Positions 1-11,004 of a DNA stretch of 64,000 nt are shown piece by piece. The notes below the pieces were generated by a model. It was not told the DNA's origin. It saw only the letters and a program-made list of their open reading frames with translations, and ran no database searches. The position numbers were made by a program, and so were the translations under genes. Position 1 is the stretch's first letter; every line of letters starts with the position of its first letter. Origin of the DNA: Xylogone sp. PMI_703 (taxonomy: Eukaryota > Ascomycota > Leotiomycetes); the NCBI GenBank assembly GCA_021399445.1, contig JAJTUQ010000014.1, positions 124,001-188,000 of the forward strand, given 5' to 3'.

Positions 1-675
1 TAAAACTTAAACTTAAAAAAAAGGATAAAGTTTATATTATCTGTAAATTTATCAAAATGATAAAATCAAACAATAAATTAAATTAGAAAAAGATTAAACT
101 ATATAAAATCAAAAAGAAATTAAGAAATCTGACATATAAACTAAAACTCCCTAACATTATATGAATATATCCAGTATTTTATATAACTATACTAAAGAAA
201 ACACCCCCAAGATTACTATTAACTCCGGATTTAAAACTAAAGTAAGACTTAAATATAGAATAAAAAGTCAAGGAAATCTTAAATAATAAGTTAATAAAGA
301 ATAAGAAAAAATACTTAATCAGATAAAAAGAATGAAAAGAATATAAATAATTAAATACTTAAGAACTAAAAAAACATTTTACTAATTTTAATGAACTTCT
401 GGAAGAGTATGAATAAATGAAGTCAACCAGACTTTATCAAAAGGAACATCAGCATAAACAAACAACTTAGCCTTAGAGGAGAAAACCCCAGAAAGCCCTG
501 TTTTTGCCAGCTAGGTAATTTTTACTTATTATAATACTTTGTTTTCTTTTTATTCTTGTTTAAGTCTCTCCTTTTCCTCTGTTTCTTTCTTTTCTCGTTC
601 TTTGATCTCTTTTAGTTCTTTTATCGTAAAAATACCTTAAATAATCATATTATAACTTTTTATCTTGATTAACTT

Positions 676-963
676 TTACAGTTTATAAAGACAAATTATA
701 TAGGCCAAGACTTTCTTCTCCTTTTGTTTAAGATGTTCTTTCTCTTTGACCAAATGCTTTAACTTATTTATATTCGGATTAAACTTATACTTTTTACCCC
801 GACAAATACATTTACTATACTTAATGGACTGAAAACTGTAATAACACTCTTTATTATTGACAAAGTAATAATAATACTTGAAAATCATAAAATAACCAGA
901 ATTCTTTATCATTTTCCCTTTTTTCATATATCCTTCGTAATTAGACTTATACTTAAGTAACAT
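676..963 (-). pseudogene. Antisense accessory ORF remnant of Gypsy copy 1
   Basis: A 95-codon open stretch on the strand opposite pol, just inside the 3' LTR. It corresponds to the first half of the accessory ORF that is nearly intact at 61914-62537. It keeps the pattern of a Cys followed by an S-K-C-x-C-R-G-K patch and a Lys/Glu-rich helix. Homologous sequence continues beyond the stop to about 500 in broken frames. Function unknown; not expected to be expressed as a full protein. Confidence 0.6.
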
Positions 964-1053
964 AATAAAAAGAAAAGAAGATTTGGTTCCCGGGAAGAAG
1001 TTTATAACTATAACTTTAAACGTTAAAACAACATTAAGCTAGGAAAGGGATAA

Positions 1054-1638
1054 TGTTATAACCTTACAAGGTTATAATAAGTGACTAGATTATAAAGTTT
1101 TTATAGTTATTACTTTAGTTAAATAAATATAGATTAAGACAGTTATTAAGGACCTGGTTATAATATTACTAATATTATTACATTATTAGTACTAATAAAA
1201 GAATAATATAAGTTTAACATTAATATTATAAAAAGAGTTATATAAGTTGAAGGATAATATTATCAAAGTTATAATATTAACCCTTTGATTATACTAATTA
1301 AATAATAATATTATCAGGAAATTAGTATTACCTTTCTGCTTATACTAGCTATTTACTTGTATATGCAGACAACTAGTACTAACAAATAAACAATTACGTA
1401 AGATGTATATTCAGTATATCAAGTATAAAGTATAACTAATATATTTAATATACTAACCCTCATTATATAAATAAATAGTTTCATAGTAAATAAGAACCTT
1501 GTACTTAACTCAATTGATTTACAGTATACTTGTATTTCATAGTAACTATCCTAAGCCTTGTGAAGTTATTCTCTTGCCCTTTACCTTCGTCTATCATTTG
1601 AGTGATAGACAACCCCATATCCTAGTAAGAATGTTACA
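1054..1638 (+). repeat. 3' LTR of Gypsy copy 1
   Basis: The reverse complement starts TGTAACATTC and ends ...TTATAACA. It aligns along its length with the LTRs at 30943-31546, 37631-38234, 45112-45729, 51833-52424 and 61294-61820, including the shared block ending in GGGCAAGAGAATA. It is about 585 bp, close to the 604 bp LTRs of copy 2. Many differences from the other LTRs are transitions. Confidence 0.82.
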
Positions 1639-1887
1639 TTTTGTATAAAAGAACGTCTTTTCTAATATTAATAACTTTATTCTTTAAATCTTAAAAACTA
1701 AAGATTAATTACTATAATTAAAATTATATATACAAATAGAAGAAGTCTTATCTTACTAATAATTATTGTTTAAGGTAAATATTATATAAGTTCTTAATAT
1801 AATAAAAGCAAGTTAAATAGTCTAGAGTTAATTAAATTGACTAATAATAGTTATATAACTAATTATGTTGTTATAATATAGCTAAAA

Positions 1888-2256
1888 TTACAGAAGACCT
1901 GAGGCTCGACAGACGAAAACATTGTATAAAGAACTTAACATAGACCAGGATCTCGTAACTAAGTATTATGTAATAAGGATTATTAAGATCATTAGGATCA
2001 TTAGGATTATTACAAGGATCTAGAGGATCCAGATGATCTAACATATTTTATTACTTATATAAATCTAGATAATTCTTAGTAGATAGGAATTTTGTACTTA
2101 ATTTATAATACAGATTGTTATTTATATAATTATAATTATGATTATATATTATATTATACTGATCTTTATATTTTTACTAATTCTTTTTACAACTTCAGTA
2201 TATATTTATATATTCTATAAAACCTAGGTAAAGACTTAAGTTCATAACATATATTA
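1888..2256 (+). repeat. Solo LTR, second LTR family, RIP-degraded copy
   Basis: It aligns with 28645-29045 through the shared GACCTGAGGCTCG / GCCTGAGGCTCG start, a central run of GGATC/GGTCC-like short repeats, a TATATAA box-like stretch and the end AAGACTTAAGTTxATAA. No gag or pol of this family is seen beside either copy, so both look like solo LTRs. Exact ends are blurred by mutation. Assignment to Copia or Gypsy cannot be made from the LTR alone. Confidence 0.6.
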
Positions 2257-3100
2257 GTCTTTAGTAGCTTTAATATTTTATTAAACATATAAATACTGGT
2301 CTATATTAATCATATAAGCTTTTTCTTACAAAAGGCTATAATAATTATATATTATAGTAAAGAAACATAACATATATTAATAATAGTTACTCTGAGCCGA
2401 GTCAGTATATACTAGCGAGAAGTTCTAGCTAGTCTACTAACAACTTTTTTATATTTAACCAAAGGAGTAGTTCGTTCATTTTGCTTTGTGTATTTGTTGT
2501 TTATGTTGTTTTATGTGATTCCGTCGTATGGCTCTATTCCTATATGCTCTAGCTAGCGTTATTATTATGCTCATACTATTACTTCTACAATGTCATTAAA
2601 TTTTACTTTATTAGTTAAAAAGAATAATATAGTCTTATTGACGTTTTCATCTCATCTTATTCATTATATATAACCTTTAGATGTGAGAGTATTTTAATCA
2701 TATAAGCATTAATATAATAAAGTAGTTTAATGTACTACAGAATCTTTAGATTTTAATTATTTAATTACTTCCTTTTTTCAAGATTTACCTCATATTTAAC
2801 GTTAGACTTTTATTAAGTTTATTATTTAAAGTGTTTAAAAAAAGTTTAATATGTATTTATTACATAAGAACGTTATTTTTAAGTTTATAGATAAGTATAT
2901 GAAAAAGCTTGAAAATAAGTTATTAAATTTAAATTACTTAAATGAAATATTCTTAGAATTATATAATAAGTTTAATATTAGATAGATGAGTTTAAAGATA
3001 AGATTATAGATATTCTTAACTCTTCTTCTTAATAGAAGTTTAAGTTTTTCATAAAAAATACTTATATGATTTTAGAAGAAGGAAAATTTGTTAAGTTTTA
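2257..3100. other. AT-rich RIP-like stretch without a recognisable gene
   Basis: No reading frame longer than a few dozen codons. The only distinctive part is about 2390-2570, which is less AT-rich (CTGAGCCGAGTCAG and after) and may be another LTR or transposon end. Nothing else can be supported. Confidence 0.5.
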
Positions 3101-3109
3101 ATTATTTAT

Positions 3110-3745
3110 TATACATGAAAGGCTTAAGGATATTATAACTAGGAAGTTATAGAACTGCAAAAAGCTTCAAAAAGGGGGAGAGTTAACTATAGAGTAACAA
3201 CAGTTACTAAAGAAGAGAAAGAGTATAAAGAAGTAAAAAGGAAGGCTAAAAAGGAGGCCAAAATGCTTTAAAGGATAGTTAATCAGGAGAAAAAGGAGCA
3301 AAAGTCAACTTGGGTAGTATAACGCAAAAAGGAGAGGCTTAGAAAAAAGGCTCTGAAAGAGCTAAAAGGGGTTCTAAGTGCTTTAGTATTGTACAAGGAG
3401 TATACTCCTCCATCTTTCCTAAAGCCTGAGAAAGAAGTCCAAGGCCTTAAACAATTAATATAGGCTTACAGGATGAGTCTGGACCACTGGAAGAGGTAGA
3501 TATATTGCCTTAGAACAGGGAGATCATGCAGGGAGTAATACCTGTACAAGCGTGGACTTCCTTTGGAGTAGTAGAGCATGGGAAGGGGGAGGAGGAAGAG
3601 GAGGAATCTATAAGCCTGAATATTGATGGAGATGGCTATGAATCAGTAGATTCAGATTCAAGCGATTCAAGCGATTCAAACAATTCAATGCTAGCTTCGT
3701 CGGAATCAGATATATCAGAGGTGAGGGAATATTTTGTATTGTAGG
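3110..3745 (+). pseudogene. C-terminal remnant of a fungal DDE (pogo-type) transposase
   Basis: The plus strand encodes a Lys/Glu-rich helical tail in two or three broken frames, followed by an open 72-codon stretch (3526-3744) rich in Glu, Asp and Ser that ends in ...SDISEVREYFVL. Such a basic helical tail followed by an acidic Ser/Asp end is common at the C-termini of fungal pogo/Fot-type transposases. A similar ending (SDTSEGEGLFVL) recurs at about 16225-16270, supporting a repeated element. The catalytic domain upstream is too mutated to recognise, so the family call is an inference. Confidence 0.45.
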
Positions 3746-4285
3746 TGCGATGAAATTGATTATTTTTTATTATGCGAAACGCGTACAAAAAGATAAAGTG
3801 TCACACTCGCTTTGCTGTCACACTCGTGTCCACCGACTAGGAGGTGACGACTAGAAATGAAGGCTGATTAAGCGAAGAGAGCCGACGATTAATAGATAAT
3901 AGATCGGTTAAAATATCAAATATGTTGTGAAGGGGATAACGCTTGAGGCTTTGGCCATTAATTTTTTAGACGATCCTACATTATCTAAAACATGGTTCCT
4001 AGGCTTCGGTTCTAAATATAATTTGATACCCAGCTCTGCTGAGGGAGCTTAAACTAACAAGAAGCCTAGCTAGCTACTTAAAAGGAGACGGAGCTGCAAA
4101 ACTGTTAGCAAAGTTGAGAGGCGCAATATGGGATATGTCAAAATGATTTCCAACTCATTCCCATTACTCTTTCGATAGGCGCACGAGTAGCATTCAGTGC
4201 CTGTTCGTGTACGTCCTAGCAAAATTGGCAGCCTTCAGCATCCCATCTTCTTCGGTAGATTTCAAGAACCATCTGTAGGTGAAGG
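3746..4285. other. Intergenic, between transposon debris and the BVMO 3' end
   Basis: Normal base composition returns from about 3790. The short near-repeat GTGTCACACTCGCTTTGCTGTCACACTCGTG (two TGTCACACTCG units) at about 3800-3830 may be a transposon terminus. No coding sequence is seen. The stretch carries the 3' flank of the minus-strand monooxygenase gene. Confidence 0.45.
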
Positions 4286-6195
4286 TCAGCATGCATTTGG
4301 GTATAGTAGGATGGAGGAAGGGGAGGCATACGTCAGATCTGAAGTGTTACTCTCTTCTGTCTCGGCAACCGTAAACCCATTCGCTAGCCAGGCAAACGTG
4401 AGGTCCTTGTCTTGGCAGAGGCTCGTCCAGTCGAAATCCTCATATCGCTTCCTCTGGAGAAGTGAGAAGAAATGGATTCGAGAGCCGGGGTGCAATGATA
4501 TCAGTGGACCATCCACGGTGCCGTTCTTATATGTACTGGCGCAGTGTGAGTTCCACGAGCTCTTCTCCAACCAGGAAATGGCGTGCTTCTGCCAGGCACG
4601 GGCGATGTGCGGTTTGATGCATAATGAGCCGTAGTTCTCAGTTTGCAGTTTCCTAATTAGGTCCATTATATAGGATGTAATCATCTCGATTGTACTGATC
4701 AGGCTACCATGTCCGATGGGACTTGCTGGGCCGAGGTATATGAAATAGTTAGGCATGTCCATGGCAGTGGCAGAGAGGTAGCATTCAGGATTCTTATCCC
4801 ATGTGGTCTGTAAGTTGACGCCGTTACGACCTATGAGGGAAACCGAGGCGAGAACCCAATGTTGAACCCCGTGGCACATATAATCGTGTCCACTGCGGTT
4901 TCTACTCCTGAAGCAGACCTGAGGCCATCTGGTGTGAAACTATCAATTTCGCCCCAGATGACTTCGCATTTCTTAGAGCAAAGGGCGGTGAGGTATCCGT
5001 TGCCCGGCGTTGGTCGGCGGCACCTTTCTTCATTAGAGGGAAAAACAGATTGGAGAGGCTTCAACGTACCCTACTGCAAAATCAGGAACAAGACGAGCTA
5101 TCAACTCCGGTTTCGGAGCCAGCTGTTCAGTCATGGCCTTGATGGAAAAGGCTTTAGCGTTGGCCTGCTCTGTCGTATCTTTGAGATACAGTCGAAATCG
5201 CGCGTTCAATTCCGCTTCGACCTCTTTCCGGTACAAGAGGTATTCCTCTGGGTTCTCAGCCCACCTCTGCTTTTGTTCTTGAGTGAAGACGACATTCTCT
5301 CCACTGGGTCCAGCATGCTTTGGAGCGAAACCAGCAGTAATCCACGTGGGACTACGGATGAACACATAAACCTTTTCAACATCATCAATGATAGCGGGCA
5401 GGATCTGGACACCGCTGCTCCCATTACCAATGAGGGCGACTGTTTTGCCCTTCAAATCTGCCTTCGGATCCCAAGCCGCGGAATGATACATACTACCTCT
5501 AAACGACTCCCGGTTAGGAATTGCTGGCCATTTCCAGTCGTTCACATATCCTGTTGCATTGATGAAGACATCGCACTCTTCAATTTTTGTTTCACCGACC
5601 TCTCCCGCGCTGTCTGTTCGATTCGAAACTATGAGATCTCTCCCATCAGTTCTTCGGATGGAAACTTCCCACTTCTGTTTCTCTTCAATCCACTTCGCAC
5701 CAGTGATTTTGTGAGAGGTTTTGATGTAGGATCGCAAATTATGCTGATCCGTAACGGCTTCCAGATATCGATGGATGTCCGCGCTACCCGCGTAGTACAT
5801 ATCGAAATATGGATTTGGCGCCCAGGAATATTGATAATTGTGAACGGGGATGTCGCATGCACAGCTAAGAGTATTCATTAGAAATCACGATAAGTGGAAT
5901 GGTGGATGCAGTTTTACCCTGGGTAGCGATTCTCGAACCAAGTACCTCCGACGGACACATTCTTCTCATATACGGTCAGGTCCACATCCTTGAGCTTGCC
6001 AACATGTACATCGTGAGCAAAGGCAAGACCGCTTATCCCAGCACCTGCCACGATAATCTTCATTGCCCGTGGTTTGCCCATTGGCACCTGTGACAGAGCG
6101 AAAGCAAGATCATCCTTGCCTTCATAAGCTTTGGTGCCTCCTGCGGGATCCAAAATCTTTTGACTTTCGAAGTAGCGGGCGGCTGTGGCAGCCAT
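4286..6195 (-). CDS. Baeyer-Villiger (flavin) monooxygenase, with one frameshift
   Basis: FAD- and NADPH-dependent monooxygenase that inserts oxygen next to a ketone carbonyl to give an ester or lactone. Exons are 6195-5918, 5864-5069 and 5023-4286, with GT-AG introns of 53 and 45 nt. Together they give about 600 residues, normal for the family. Visible motifs in order: FAD-binding GAGISG in exon 1, FENRYPG, the BVMO fingerprint FRGSMYHSAAWD (FxGxxxHxxxWD), the NADPH-binding GNGSSG, then ATGFN and the C-terminal LGPASPIGHGS and NGFT regions. Between RFP and LIGRNG (about 4838-4843, in GGGAAA) the frame slips by one base with no plausible intron. The gene is therefore either recently inactivated or carries a homopolymer sequencing error. 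The family is secure; the substrate is unknown. It lies beside two esterase-like genes on the same strand. Confidence 0.88.
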
Positions 6196-6785
6196 AGTAT
6201 CAAAAATGATCGTCCACTGTAGGTCTACGTTCTTGAAGGCGTGGAAGATATCTCTGCGTCTATTTTGTTATTGTGGCTGCTAGTATATGCACTTCCCCTT
6301 CAACGGCTGCAGTGATCCTCATCATTATACGTAGCAGCAAGTGGCCTTGTGATATCTCACGTATTACGAGATACGGAAGCGGAATAGAAACTTGGAGGTC
6401 CATTGTTCGTGTAATCCAGCAATGTTCAGGCCGCTGTTACTGCACCTGACTAGATTGCGCTGAGAAGATGAATGGATGCAAGAGATACCTAATCACAAGC
6501 CATCCAGGTAACCCTGTTGCAAGACTATACCCAGATATCTCCACAGGGACAGATCGAAGAAAAGGAGGAACGGAGTCGGCACTGCTGATCATGTGAGCGG
6601 TCCGTCCTCCCGATCTTGAGCTCGGTTTCGGAACGGAATGTCGTTCGCTATTACCACCCAAAAAGAGTAATCATCAATTTGAATTGCCATTTTCTACGTA
6701 TCACTTATGACGCTATGCAACTTGAAAACGTCTTGGCAATGTCATTTGATGCTGAGTAAGAGACATTGAACAGAATTATTACAAT
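6196..6785. other. BVMO upstream region
   Basis: This carries the presumed promoter of the minus-strand monooxygenase. It contains one CGGTCCG site at 6598-6604, a CGG-N-CCG arrangement of the type Zn2Cys6 regulators can bind. No credible coding sequence was found; the 74-codon open frame here has no recognisable features. Confidence 0.4.
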
Positions 6786-8130
6786 CAGGGGTCAAAAGTC
6801 CGTAACCAACTCACCGCCTTAACGCGTCGCGTTAGGACCATAACAACATGACCCTTTTCTCAAATAACCATAACTTTCCAAAATGGAGCTTAATTTACGT
6901 GAATTCAGTACTGAAATAAGCGGAAATCGTCAAAAAGGTCATGAATTAACCTTAAAGCAACGTGCGGCCATTTGCGCAGCTGTAATATCTGGTCAAACAC
7001 ACTGGTCTATTGTAGAAGCCTTTTGCGTTTCAAGGTCAACAGTGACTAAGTGTTTTTAACGTTATATTAAAGATAATACTTTCAATTTAAAGCCTTGATC
7101 TGGACGTTCTTTAACTCTTACACGTCAGGAGAAACGACATATTTATTAATTAATTTGGAGGTTCCCTCAGATAAGATATAAAGCTTTAGTTTTAGAGTTA
7201 GATTTTTAAAAGTTTTTTACTTAATGATTAAATATATATTACGTAAATATCATATATATAAATGAAAATACTTAAAGAGGATTCCATTAATTAAAGAAAG
7301 AACTTTAGAATAATATAAATTTATTTAGTATTAACTTAATCCTGTTTACTTAGAGTAACTTAAATAATTAGTTTTTAAAAAGTTTTTAGACAAATATAAT
7401 CTATAAAACAATATGAACAATTTGACAACTTAAGTCTTTTGATATTTTTCTGAAAAGTAACTCTTTGGCTATATTAACTTAAAAGACCATGAGAAAGTCA
7501 TTATTTTAATTATAATGTGAATAATAATATAAGTTACTGAGAAGTCTAAAATCATAATTATAAAGAGGGATAAACACTTAAAATATAACGGTTATACATT
7601 AATTAACTACTAAAAGGCATTAAAAGAAAGTTTATTACTTGATTATTAGCCTAAAGATATATTTCAATAAAATAATATAAAAATCCATACATTAAAAATA
7701 ATTAAGAATTAACTAAAAGTATATAGAATTTGAGTAATTGATTAATTAGTTTACTCCTCAAATCTTAACCTAATTAAGCATGTTTAAAAAGCTTTAAAAG
7801 CTAAATTATATAAACAGTTCCTTAATTTATACACTTTAAAAGATAATAAGTTAAATATTAAAAAGTTCACAAGAATAATAAGGGAGACATAACGAGGTAT
7901 CCCTTAAGACTTAATTAATTAACTTATAAACTTTATATTATGTCGCTTGAAAACTGTCAGTAAAGTAAGGGGGTAATACATTAAATATTAAATAACCTTT
8001 AATTAGCTATAAAGGGTAATTATTTTCATGTATATAACTATAGAATTGACAAAGTTATTTAACTTAGAAATATAGGGGTGGTGGTGGCTAGGCTCGGCTA
8101 TTTTGGTTTGGTGACGGACTTTTGACCTCT
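6786..8130 (+). mobile_element. Tc1/mariner-type transposon, decayed
   Basis: Terminal inverted repeats are visible: the left end reads GGGGTCAAAAGTCCGTAACC and the right end, reverse complemented, reads GAGGTCAAAAGTCCGTCACC. The 1.35 kb length fits Tc1. From 6883 the plus strand encodes an N-terminal helix-turn-helix (LTLKQRAAICAAVISGQ, then VSRSTVTK, SGRSLTLTRQEKRHIY, RFPQIRYKALV) typical of Tc1-like transposases. Stops appear after about 55 codons, and the rest is AT-rich with no open frame. The catalytic DDE part cannot be read. The insertion separates the BVMO from the hydrolase pair. Confidence 0.8.
6883..7980 (+). pseudogene. Tc1-like transposase, RIP-inactivated
   Basis: The first 55 codons are open and clearly a Tc1-type DNA-binding domain. 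The first break is a TAA where a Gln codon is expected. Further stops follow at sites compatible with C-to-T change, and composition becomes strongly AT-rich from about 7075. Non-functional. Confidence 0.72.
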
Positions 8131-8550
8131 TAACTGTAGGAGCAAGAGCCACTTTAAACTCGTTATCATCGATGGGCCACTTCGTCAATCACCTTTTCAC
8201 AAGCCACCTTGCTCTTCTTTGCCTTTCTTCTGCGATACTTGTGATGGAGATGTCCCTTACATGGCACTAATCATGCTCAATTGATACAGGACTAGTAGTC
8301 TCCATAATAGCCTAGACAAATGAAGAAGGAAGTGTTACTCGTACCGGAGAAAAACAGAGGTAATTAACTGAGAGCCGATTTGTATATCATGTGAGATATG
8401 AGCACAATAAATACAAAGCTTCCTTCTAGCGTTGTCCTTACTCATTTTTTATGAATTAAAAGAGAAAAGAAAGGGGCAGGGGGGGCTAGTAAAGAGATAT
8501 AAAATAAATATATTTGTTTTGCGAATAAGTGGAGTCCCATTATTCTGACC
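8131..8550. other. Intergenic, 3' flank of hydrolase A
   Basis: No gene seen. Contains an A/G-rich tract with AGGGGCAGGGGGGG near 8473-8486, just downstream of the hydrolase stop, possibly in its 3' untranslated region. Confidence 0.35.
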
Positions 8551-9587
8551 CTACAGATATCTCTTAGCGAATTTTACTAACTCTGAAAGCCCTTCATCAG
8601 TGCATTCCACCGCTTCTGCTGATGGAACGAGAGTAAATGCATGCCATGCTCCAGGAATAATACATAATGACGTGTCATTCCCAGCTTGATGCCATTTTGT
8701 TGCCATGAAAATGCTGTCATCCAGCAGGGGATCTTCAGTCCCAACCAAAAACAATGCGGGAGGCATCTCACTTAGATCATCGTAGAGCGAGGAAATCTTC
8801 GGATGTTTTCGATCTTTTACTATGTGGGAAGGCATTGAAGCATCCACATACCGTTCCATACATTCACGACTCAGAATGGCATCTCTTGTATGGTTCAAAA
8901 GTGAGGGTGTATAGGTCATGTCGAAAATACCGCAACTAGGCAGAATCGCTGCAATTTTAGATTGCACATCTTCACCACATTCATCTCTCAGTGCAAGAGC
9001 AACCCAGACTGCCAAAGATCCGCCAGCCGATTCTCCCATGAGAATCTTCAATGGGCCTCCCAGTTTCTCTTCTCCTTCCGAAGAGAGCGCAAAAATGGCA
9101 GCATCGAGACAGTCATAATGTGAAGTTGGGTATGGATTCTCGGGGGCCAGGCGATATTCTACGGAAACAGCAGTAAGATTGAGAGCTGTTGCCAGATGCA
9201 AGAGATAATTATCATAAGACTGCGCTGATCCTATACAAAAACCTCCTGTAAAGAGTTAACACCGATTTCTCAACTTGAAATTCGTACTCTACCGGCATGA
9301 AAATGAAGCATTACTCCTTTGCTTGATGTGTCTGGGGAAATAATCCTAAGGCCAAGTGAATGGCCATCTCTTGTATGTGCAAAAATAGTTTGGGCCCCGT
9401 CGTATAATTGCGGTTTGACAAACCCATTGCTTCCTTCGATGCGCATTCGTCGATAGTGGGCAACGGTTTCTGTCTCATACCATTGGGTCTGTGATTTCCA
9501 GGTATCCTCTACCCTATCCATTGCAACGGTCCTCTGCTGAAGGATCGCAGGTGAAGCAGGATTGTTGATAATGACCAATGGAGCCAT
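8551..9587 (-). CDS. Alpha/beta hydrolase (hormone-sensitive-lipase-type esterase) A
   Basis: Predicted carboxylic ester hydrolase. Exon 1 is 9587-9293 (295 nt), the intron is 9292-9246 (47 nt, GT-AG), and exon 2 is 9245-8551, giving 329 residues. The oxyanion-hole motif reads HFHAGGF, with Ala in place of the first Gly of the usual HGGG. The nucleophile elbow is GESAG, the acidic residue lies in TEDPLLDDS, and the catalytic His in AWHAFTL. SVEYRLAPENPYP is the family's characteristic segment. There is no signal peptide, so it is probably cytosolic. It is a tandem paralogue of the next gene upstream, with the same exon structure. Next to a BVMO, a role in cleaving the BVMO ester product is a reasonable inference. 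The fold is certain, the substrate unknown. Confidence 0.92.
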
Positions 9588-9958
9588 GTTCTGAATAAAA
9601 TGCCGGCTTTCAAAACTTAAAGCGGAAAGGATCGGACTACGAACAAAGTTTGATTTTGGGTTGATAAAGTCGCTCGTCTAAAGCTATATAGTCCTAACCA
9701 AGATCCTGTTATGGATCGATGAGATCTTTTATTACCATGGTTTTCGAGTTCCGTCGCCTCCAAATTAGGATATCCGGAATCACTAGCTCGGAATAACAAT
9801 GGACGTCATAGTACAACGTTAATCTTAATATATAAAATTTTCTAAGGAAATGTGAAACATCTTTGACCTTCCTGAATGGCGTCACAGTGTTCCGCATAAG
9901 CAAATTTTTAATGATAATATTTGACACTAACACTCTTTTTCTACCTGGGATCGGGCCA
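9588..9958. other. Spacer between hydrolases A and B
   Basis: Holds the promoter of hydrolase A and the 3' end of hydrolase B. A short AT-rich part (about 9810-9930) is present. The open frames here are not convincing. Confidence 0.35.
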
Positions 9959-11004
9959 TCATCCGATATATTTGCGTGCAAACTCCACTATGCTATTAAT
10001 TCCCTCCTCGCTCATCTCTCCAAGACTCAGAAGAGTGAAGGCATGAGGAGCCTCAGCCATAATTTTCACGTTCGCCACATTGCCAGCCAACGACCACCGT
10101 GTGCCCATAAACACCGTGTCGTCCAATACAGGATCTAGATCTCCCACCACAAAGATAGCCGGCGGCATATCCTTTAGATCTGCATACAAGGGAGACCACT
10201 CGGGGAGCACGAGCTTCTCGGGGGGGAACTTCTCTGGAGGAAATCCGGCCAAAGTGTACATGTGCATGTCGTGAACGCCTAGAACCACACGTCTTTTTGC
10301 TAACTTGGCCGAGGGTGTATACGTGTGATCATAAATGCCATAGCTTGGTAGTAGAACTGGGATCCTCTCTCGCACGTTGATACCTCGATCGCGAAGTCGC
10401 AATGTAATCCAAACGCTAAGGTAGGCTCCAGCGGACTCGCCTCCTATGATCTTGAGAGGGCCACCAAGCTTTGCCTGACCAGCTTCGGACAGTGCGAAGA
10501 GTGTTGCATCCAGCCCATCCTCTCCTCCGGCTGGGAAAATATGTTCTGGTGCGAGTCGATATTCAACCGAAACAACCGTGAGATTCAGAATGTTGGCCAG
10601 CTTTGTGAGGTACGTATCATGAGACTCGGCAGAGCCAATGACAAATCCTCCTATGAAGGGGTCAATATCAGCCAGCAGTCTGACCACCCTCCTGAAACTA
10701 TAAACGTACCTGCGTGGAAATGGAGAAAAACACCCTTAGATGTGCTTTCTGGGTGAATTATACGCAAGGGAATGACGTGGCTACCATGCTGCGACGGAAT
10801 ATCAATGTAGTAAGCTTTCGGGTTTATGGGCCGTTTAGTAAAACCGTGGCTGCCTTCTTTACGCCATTGGCGGAAATCCGCTACACTTGGAGCATCATAC
10901 CAATGTATATCTTCGTTGGTACTCTTCTCCAAACGGTCGTTGATGACCTTCCTTGCTTGAAGCACTTCGGCCGAAGGAATGTCAACTCCAATTACGATGG
11001 GCAT
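9959..11004 (-). CDS. Alpha/beta hydrolase (hormone-sensitive-lipase-type esterase) B
   Basis: Paralogue of hydrolase A. Exon 1 is 11004-10710 (295 nt, the same length as in A), the intron is 10709-10651 (59 nt), and exon 2 is 10650-9959, giving 328 residues. The intron interrupts the same HAGG oxyanion codon in both genes. Motifs: HFHAGGFVIGS, SVEYRLAPEH, GESAG nucleophile elbow, GDLDPVLDD acid site, APHAFTL histidine. Start chosen at MPIVIGV because it aligns with the start of A; an in-frame Met 15 codons upstream is possible. An internal FPPEKFPPEKL doubling near the middle of the cap region is absent from A. Likely cytosolic esterase or lactonase acting with the BVMO (inference). Confidence 0.92.

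Larger units (their letters stand above)
1..1638 (+). mobile_element. Ty3/Gypsy chromovirus copy 1, 3' part, RIP-degraded
   Basis: This is the 3' end of a Gypsy element whose 5' part lies left of the window. Its right LTR and internal sequence match, in reverse complement, the left ends of the three copies at 30.9, 45.1 and 61.3 kb. Those copies have pol on the minus strand, so this one has pol on plus. Bases 1-400 correspond to the end of the integrase and chromodomain region. Bases about 500-1010 hold the antisense accessory ORF remnant. The whole stretch is very AT-rich, with stops in every pol frame, as expected from RIP. No product is likely. Confidence 0.8.

Noticed and set aside
676..963. 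First read as an N-terminal gag of the Gypsy element
   Set aside because: In copy 2 the reverse transcriptase (YLDD site), protease and chromodomain are on the opposite strand, so this frame is antisense to pol and lies at the 3' end. It is the accessory ORF, not gag.
3868..3895. GAGCCGACGATTAAT shared with 59276-59290
   Set aside because: Only about 15 bases match, too short to call a repeat without a genome-wide search.
4197..4634. 145-codon plus-strand ORF
   Set aside because: Fully antisense to the C-terminal exon of the BVMO, whose motifs are unambiguous; a shadow frame.
4859..5881. 340-codon plus-strand ORF, the longest plus-strand frame of the region
   Set aside because: Antisense to BVMO exons 2 and 3; it has no family features, while the minus strand carries FxGxxxHxxxWD and GNGSSG.
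9709..9981. 90-codon minus-strand ORF between the hydrolases
   Set aside because: It overlaps the hydrolase B 3' end in a different frame, and composition in the spacer is not coding-like.
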